64,000 bases of DNA from Betaproteobacteria bacterium (GTDB taxonomy: Bacteria > Pseudomonadota > Gammaproteobacteria > Burkholderiales > Burkholderiaceae_C): contig RFYV01000003.1 of assembly GCA_009921265.1 (NCBI GenBank), forward strand, positions 1-64,000, read 5' to 3'. The notes beneath the pieces are model-generated. The model had not been told where the DNA came from. It made no database searches and saw only the letters and a list, made by a program, of their open reading frames with translations. How positions within the stretch are numbered: position 1 is the stretch's first letter; each line of letters opens with the position of its first letter. The position numbers and the translations under genes were made by a program. Shown here one piece after another: positions 58,634 through 64,000 of the stretch.

Positions 58634-59692
58634 ATGCCGATGATGACCCGTTTTGCAGCACTGGATTTATTGGCCACTTTGGTGATCGTCACAGACGCCA
58701 AGGGACAAGTGGTGTTTGCTAACTCTGCATTAGAGGATGTGATGGGCTTCACCCGTCGAAGTATTGAGGGCTCACAACTCAAAGATTTGTTTTTAGCTCC
58801 TGAGAATTTAACCAACGCCATTAAGGGCGCGGTCAATAATGAATTCAGTGCGCTCAGATTTGATGCGCAGATGCAAAGACCCAATCACGAGCCTGTTTTG
58901 GTGCATGTGATTGTTGCACCTACCCACGAGTTCGATGAGGTGTTGGTTGAATTATTGCCCCTGGAAAAACAATCTAGACAAGATCGTGAAGTCAGGCTGA
59001 TTGATCAAGCGCAGGCCAACAAAGAATTGATACGCAACTTGGCCCATGAAATCAAAAATCCCCTGGGTGGAATTCGTGGTGCGGCTCAGTTGCTGCAAAT
59101 GGAGTTAGACACCCGTGATCTCATCGAGTACACGCAAGTGATTGTCCGAGAGGCTGATCGTTTGCAGTCTCTGGTCGATCGATTGCTCGCGCCACATCGA
59201 AAGCCTCATGTTGTTGGCAATGTCAATATTCACGAAGTTTGTGAGCGTGTTCGAGCGCTGATCTTGGCCGAATTCCCTCGAGGCTTAAAAGTGGTGCGTG
59301 ATTACGATATATCGCTTCCCGAATTTCGCGGCGATGTAGAGCAATTGATTCAAGCGGTGCTCAATATTGCCCACAACGCAGCACAGGCTTTGGTCGATCG
59401 CATCGCCCAAGGCGAAGCTCAAATTGTTTTATCCACACGCATCGCAAGACAAGTTACTTTTGGCATGCAACGCTATCGGTTGGCATTGGAATTGCATGTC
59501 ATTGACAACGGACCAGGGATTCCAGAATCGATTAAGGATCGCTTGTTTTTTCCCTTGGTTTCTGGACGAGATGGTGGATCGGGTTTGGGCCTCAATTTGG
59601 CGCAAACTTTTGTTCAGCAACACCATGGTTTGATTGAATGTGAAAGTGAGCCAGGGCAAACAGATTTCAAAATCTTGATTCCCTTGCCGTAA
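58634..59692 (+). CDS. ntrB: Nitrogen regulation sensor kinase NtrB
   Basis: PAS domain; LIRNLAHEIKNPLGGIRGAAQLLQMEL H-box, VIDNGPGIP, GSGLGLNLAQTFVQQHHGLIECES; next to ntrC and glnA. Confidence 0.93.
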   Translation: MPMMTRFAALDLLATLVIVTDAKGQVVFANSALEDVMGFTRRSIEGSQLKDLFLAPENLTNAIKGAVNNEFSALRFDAQMQRPNHEPVLVHVIVAPTHEFDEVLVELLPLEKQSRQDREVRLIDQAQANKELIRNLAHEIKNPLGGIRGAAQLLQMELDTRDLIEYTQVIVREADRLQSLVDRLLAPHRKPHVVGNVNIHEVCERVRALILAEFPRGLKVVRDYDISLPEFRGDVEQLIQAVLNIAHNAAQALVDRIAQGEAQIVLSTRIARQVTFGMQRYRLALELHVIDNGPGIPESIKDRLFFPLVSGRDGGSGLGLNLAQTFVQQHHGLIECESEPGQTDFKILIPLP

Positions 59693-59737
59693 AGATGAGG
59701 CAACTGTGATGCGAACAACAAAAGGCGGAGTACTGTC

Positions 59738-61270
59738 ATGAAGTCTATTTGGATCGTTGACGACGACCAGTCCATACGTTTTGTTCTTGAAAAAGCGTTG
59801 ATACGAGAAAATTTACCCACTCGCAGCTTCACCAATCCTCGTGAAGTGTTGCAAGCTTTGGATAACACGGCTGAAAGCGAAATGCCCCAAGTGTTGGTGA
59901 GTGATATTCGTATGCCTGGTGGATCGGGTCTCGATTTATTAGGCAAAGTCAAAGAACGTTTACCGGGTTTGCCCGTCATTATCATGACGGCTTATTCAGA
60001 TTTGGATAGTGCAGTCTCTGCGTTTCAAGGCGGTGCGTTCGAATATTTGCCCAAGCCCTTTGATTTGCCAAAAGCAATTGAATTAATTCGTCGTGCGATG
60101 GACGAGCGACAACGCGAACTCGTGGGCGAGACGAGTGCGCAAGAAACACCCGAGATGTTGGGTCAAGCGCCTGCCATGCAAGACGTGTTTAGAGCCATTG
60201 GTCGATTGAGCCAAAGTAATGTCACTGTGATGATCACAGGTGAATCAGGCACAGGTAAAGAGTTGGTGGCGCGTGCACTGCACAAACATTCATTGCGTGC
60301 AAGCGGAACATTTGTTGCGATCAACACAGCCGCCATTCCCAAAGATTTATTAGAGAGCGAACTTTTTGGTCATGAGCGTGGTGCATTTACGGGCGCGCAA
60401 ACCATGCGTCGTGGGCGCTTTGAACAAGCCGAGGGTGGTACTTTATTTTTAGATGAAATTGGGGACATGCCTTTGGATTTACAAACGCGTTTGTTGCGTG
60501 TGTTGAGTGACGGAAATTTTTATCGCGTCGGTGGACACAGTGCTATCAAATCCAATGTGAGAGTCATTGCAGCCACGCATCAAGATTTGGAACAACGCGT
60601 CAAAGATGGTGTGTTTCGTGAAGATTTATTCCATCGGCTCAATGTGATTCGTTTGCGTCTGCCGGCATTGCGCGAGCGCAGAGAAGACATCCCTGTTTTG
60701 ACGAAACATTTTTTAACGCAAAGTGCGTTGCAATTGGGCGTTGAAGCAAAGCGTATCTCTGATACAGCGATGGCTATGTTGCAAGATTTTCAATTCCCTG
60801 GCAATGTGCGACAACTCGAAAATATTTGTCATTGGCTAACTGTGATGGCGCCTGCACAATTGATTGAGTCCAAAGATTTGCCGCCCGAAGTGACCATGGG
60901 TTCTTCTGCCATTGTGATGCCCATGATTGCTGAACCGATTCATACCAACGGTCATGCCATAACTCAAGAGACACTATCTGCGACACACATTCAAACACCA
61001 CACAGTGATGACATCAATGGAATTCCTGCGCCCGTATTTTTAAATGTACCAGGCGAAGATTGGCAAGCGGGTTTAGAGGCGCAAGCGATGAATTTGCTGG
61101 TGTCGGGTCGAACCGATGTGTGGGACGTGTTAACAGCTAAATTTGAATCGACCTTGATTCAAACGGCGTTAGCCAATACAAGAGGGCGTCGCATCGAGGC
61201 TGCACAAAAATTGGGTATTGGTCGCAACACCATTACTCGAAAAATTCAAGAATTAGGTTTGGACGATTAA
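59738..61270 (+). CDS. ntrC: Nitrogen regulation response regulator NtrC (sigma54 activator)
   Basis: Receiver [21 protein letters not shown]+ [30 protein letters not shown]-terminal Fis-type [27 protein letters not shown]. Confidence 0.95.
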   Translation: MKSIWIVDDDQSIRFVLEKALIRENLPTRSFTNPREVLQALDNTAESEMPQVLVSDIRMPGGSGLDLLGKVKERLPGLPVIIMTAYSDLDSAVSAFQGGAFEYLPKPFDLPKAIELIRRAMDERQRELVGETSAQETPEMLGQAPAMQDVFRAIGRLSQSNVTVMITGESGTGKELVARALHKHSLRASGTFVAINTAAIPKDLLESELFGHERGAFTGAQTMRRGRFEQAEGGTLFLDEIGDMPLDLQTRLLRVLSDGNFYRVGGHSAIKSNVRVIAATHQDLEQRVKDGVFREDLFHRLNVIRLRLPALRERREDIPVLTKHFLTQSALQLGVEAKRISDTAMAMLQDFQFPGNVRQLENICHWLTVMAPAQLIESKDLPPEVTMGSSAIVMPMIAEPIHTNGHAITQETLSATHIQTPHSDDINGIPAPVFLNVPGEDWQAGLEAQAMNLLVSGRTDVWDVLTAKFESTLIQTALANTRGRRIEAAQKLGIGRNTITRKIQELGLDD

Positions 61271-62055
61271 GTATGAATGCTCACGATCACCGGTGTGTGA
61301 TCGCTGGGCCGTTCATTTTTGCGCGGACGTTTGTCAATCCAACACGCGCTCACTCGATCTTTAAGTGCATTGCTAACTAAAACATGGTCAATTCTTAAGC
61401 CACGATTGCGTCTAAACGCAAACTCGCGGTAATCCCACCAAGAAAAACTTTTTTCGGGTTGATCAAACAATCGATGTGCGTCGTGCATGCCCAGTTGCAA
61501 CAAGCCCGCCATGCGTTCGCGTTCTTCTGTTGTGCAATGAATGGTGTCTTTGAGTGCGACAGGATCCCACACGTCAGCGTCGTCCCATGTAATATTGAAG
61601 TCACCCATCAAAATCAGTTGGGAGTGTTGTTGCAATTGGGTAGTTAACCAATTTTGCAGAGCTTGCAGCCATTTCATTTTGTAAACAAATTTATCCGAGT
61701 CGGGCGCTTGTCCATTGGGGAAATAAGCGCCAACTACGCGAACACCGTTGATGCTGGCGGAGATGACGCGTGACATGTCGTCATCAAAACCAGGAATGTT
61801 GTAAACCACATCAGTGATGGCGTGTTTTGAAATGAGTGCAACACCGTTGTAAGTTTTTTGTCCAAAGTAAGCCACTTGATAGCCCGCATCATTGATGGCT
61901 TGCGCAGGAAATTTATCGTCAGTGGTTTTGGTTTCTTGTAATGCCAATACATCAATGGGTTTTTCAGATTCGCACAGCGTAAGCCAATCAACTACTTGCG
62001 GTAAACGCACGGTGAGTGAATTGACATTCCATGTGGCGTATTGGTGTGCGGTCAT
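61267..62055 (-). CDS. xth: Exodeoxyribonuclease III
   Basis: ATWNVNSLTVRLPQVVDWL, LALQETKTTDDKFP, LMGDFNITWDDADVWDP, GLRIDHVLVS, PSDHTPVIV. Confidence 0.94.
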   Translation of the reverse strand: MTAHQYATWNVNSLTVRLPQVVDWLTLCESEKPIDVLALQETKTTDDKFPAQAINDAGYQVAYFGQKTYNGVALISKHAITDVVYNIPGFDDDMSRVISASINGVRVVGAYFPNGQAPDSDKFVYKMKWLQALQNWLTTQLQQHSQLILMGDFNITWDDADVWDPVALKDTIHCTTEERERMAGLLQLGMHDAHRLFDQPEKSFSWWDYREFAFRRNRGLRIDHVLVSNALKDRVSACWIDKRPRKNERPSDHTPVIVSIHT

Positions 62056-62156
62056 CGGTGTGCTTTAATCATTTTGTTTGGTGTGTTTTTAAGGGAGTTG
62101 GAGGCTTGCCGTGCACCTATCTTTTAAGCAATATACACCATATCAAAATGGCTCAA

Positions 62157-62555
62157 TTAATCCAAAAACTTTTTCCCACGCAATGCCTTGGTTTCGCCCA
62201 TTTTTTTCTTATCTGTTAAGCGACGCAAACGAGAAGCGCGTGTGGGCTTGGTGGCTTTGCGCTCGATGGGTTCTTGCTCCACACTTTCGATCAAAGAAAT
62301 CAAACGCGCATAGGCGTCGAGTCGATTCATGTCTTGTGTGCGATGGGCTTGCGCTTTGATGACGATGACGCCTTGCAAGGTGATGCGTTTATCGCGCAGT
62401 GCCAATAAGCGTTGTTTGATGGATGGAATAAGAGAGCTGGCCGCGATATCAAAGCGCAAATGAATAGCGCTAGAAACTTTATTGACGTTTTGCCCACCCG
62501 CGCCTTGCGCGCGAATGGCCATCATTTCAATTTCAGATTCTTTGATATCGATCAA
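62157..62555 (-). CDS. arfB: Peptidyl-tRNA hydrolase ArfB-like (RF-1 domain)
   Basis: EIEMMAIRAQGAGGQNVNKVSSAIHLRFDI (GGQ motif) and a basic C-terminal tail. Confidence 0.92.
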   Translation of the reverse strand: MIDIKESEIEMMAIRAQGAGGQNVNKVSSAIHLRFDIAASSLIPSIKQRLLALRDKRITLQGVIVIKAQAHRTQDMNRLDAYARLISLIESVEQEPIERKATKPTRASRLRRLTDKKKMGETKALRGKKFLD

Positions 62556-62681
62556 TGGGCCTCACGCAGTCGCAGTTGTTGGTAGTCGGCATTGAATATT
62601 TTGTACTAAAAATATTTAGATGGAATCTATCAAGTCTAAATCATCTAAAAGTGTTTGGGTTGCTCATGAAGTTGGGGTGAA

Positions 62682-63515
62682 TCAATATCTCAATTGTGCA
62701 ATTTCTCTGAGTACTTCGGGTGTGGTGGTTTTAAACCCAAAATATTCCAAATACGCGGGTATTTGTTCAAACAACATATCTGCACCTACCTGAACTTTGC
62801 AACCCCGCATTGCAGCGGCTTTGAGCAAGGCGGTGGTTTCGTTTTTGAGGACCACTTCGCCAACAAACGTATCTTGATGTAACAAAGACACATCAAAGGG
62901 CAGGGGATCGTCTTCTTTCATACCCAATGGTGTGGCATTGACGACCAAATCCATGTGTCGCGGGTTATTCGATCCATTAGCAACATCTGTTTTAGGAAAA
63001 TATTGTTTGATGCGTTGCGTCAATTGTTGCGCTGCCGATTCATTCATATCGAATACATGTAGTTGCGCAACTTGCGCTTTGGCCAAGGACGCGGCGATGG
63101 CACTCCCCACGCCACCACTACCGACAACCAATGCGCGTTTGCCACGCAAATCCAAACCTTTGCGTTGAATGCCTCGCACAAAGCCTTCACCGTCAAACAT
63201 ATCCCCCTGTAATAGGCCATCGCTGGTGCGCCTGACTGCATTGCAAGCACCTGCAACGCGTGCTGTGGGAGAAATATCTTTTAAAAAATGTGCCGTGGTG
63301 ACTTTGTGCGGCATGGTGATCAGCGCACCACGAATATTGGTGAGGTGGAAAACAGAATTTAAAAAGACTCCAAAATTTTCTGGCTTGCAACCCATGGGAA
63401 TGACAACAGCGTTAATCCCCATTTCTTCAAAATAGGGGTTGTAAATCATGGGTGATTTGAATGTGTGCGTCGGGTAACCGATATGCGCAATGAGCTCAGT
63501 GTTGCCGTTGATCAT
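62682..63515 (-). CDS. Shikimate dehydrogenase family protein
   Basis: IAHIGYPTHTFKSPMIYNPYFEEMG, GALITMPHK, ACNAVRR, ALVVGSGGVGSAIAASLA, VVNATPLGM. Confidence 0.9.
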   Translation of the reverse strand: MINGNTELIAHIGYPTHTFKSPMIYNPYFEEMGINAVVIPMGCKPENFGVFLNSVFHLTNIRGALITMPHKVTTAHFLKDISPTARVAGACNAVRRTSDGLLQGDMFDGEGFVRGIQRKGLDLRGKRALVVGSGGVGSAIAASLAKAQVAQLHVFDMNESAAQQLTQRIKQYFPKTDVANGSNNPRHMDLVVNATPLGMKEDDPLPFDVSLLHQDTFVGEVVLKNETTALLKAAAMRGCKVQVGADMLFEQIPAYLEYFGFKTTTPEVLREIAQLRY

Positions 63516-63679
63516 GATGTTGAGTATATGTAATGGGTTGATAAGAGACTTTTAAAAATCGTTCAATCGCTCATCTATCTTGGCAATGGCGATATAACGG
63601 GAAATAACAATTGATTGAGTACTTTGTTCGTAATGATGAGTTTATGGGTGGTTTGCTGTGACTTTGCTATTGATAGCAA

Positions 63680-63805
63680 TCAACTAATAACCCCCTGCAC
63701 AATTTGAACAAATGCGACGCGATCAAAAGCCTAGATTTTTAGGGCACGACGAACTTCAATAGGAATCGTGAGTTGACCATTAGATTTGAGCGTCGCAGCA
63801 GGCAT
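63680..63805 (-). pseudogene. Decayed AbrB/MazE/SpoVT-family antitoxin-like ORF
   Basis: Minus strand from 63805: MPAATLKSNGQLTIPIEVRRALKI*AFDRVAFVQIVQGVIS*: swapped-hairpin AbrB motif with an in-frame TAG at 63731-63733. Confidence 0.65.
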
Positions 63806-63854
63806 TCAAAATGTCCATGTTATTTACTTTTAGAAGTCCAGTATTATTCACCAC

Positions 63855-64000
63855 ATGTCCCCATCAGCCCCAACCAAATCCATGGCCGGCATCGGCCTAT
63901 TGCTGATGGCGGTGGCGTGTTTTGGTTTTATTGATACCCTCACCAAACAAGTCACGCTCACGGTTCCTATCTTGATGGTGGTTTGGGTGCGTTATTTCAT
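63855..64000 (+). CDS. DMT/EamA-family transporter, N-terminus, truncated by window edge
   Basis: MSPSAPTKSMAGIGLLLMAVACFGFIDTLTKQVTLTVPILMVVWVRYF reads as EamA TM1-TM2. Confidence 0.75.
   Translation, partial: MSPSAPTKSMAGIGLLLMAVACFGFIDTLTKQVTLTVPILMVVWVRYF

Noticed and set aside
63516-63680. Possible toxin gene next to the AbrB remnant
   Set aside because: Minus-strand frames I checked by hand showed only short stretches broken by stops and no PIN/MazF motif.
1-64000. CRISPR arrays, intact transposases, prophage genes, rRNA/tRNA
   Set aside because: No repeat-spacer pattern, transposase motif or phage structural gene seen; no rRNA/tRNA signature recognised by eye, although tRNAscan/Infernal would be needed to exclude small RNAs.

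Overview
AT-leaning bacterial window that reads as a Burkholderiales-type (betaproteobacterial) chromosome segment, very rich in solute uptake and catabolic genes. It holds five Bug/TctC-like tripartite-tricarboxylate receptors with no TctA/TctB in the window, two DctPQM TRAP transporters, and one TAXI-type TRAP receptor with a fused permease. Main blocks: (i) an apparent + strand operon at 3.0-11.6 kb: Bug receptor, Rieske oxygenase, Bug receptor, hemerythrin, DUF3500-like protein with a His-rich tail, Bug receptor, SDR, MFS, DUF2889-like; (ii) GMC oxidoreductase, CoA-transferase and TRAP genes (-) next to DenD-like dehydrogenase, IlvD-like dehydratase and LrgA/LrgB-like proteins (+); (iii) Bug receptor, amidohydrolase, TAXI-TRAP and DapA-like lyase; (iv) a two-component system divergent from a CBA-type heavy-metal RND efflux operon; (v) glnA-ntrBC with a recognisable NtrC palindrome and sigma54 promoter. 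Most notable observations: a probable chimeric junction near nt 877-890, where a PhyH dioxygenase is fused in frame to a DUF4389-like tail beside an actinobacterial-looking uracil permease; three decayed genes missing from the ORF track; an 11-bp-spaced direct repeat at the RND operon; and an unexplained inverted repeat at 30.6 kb. No rRNA, tRNA, CRISPR or intact mobile element was recognised. All family calls are from reading motifs by eye; no searches were run.
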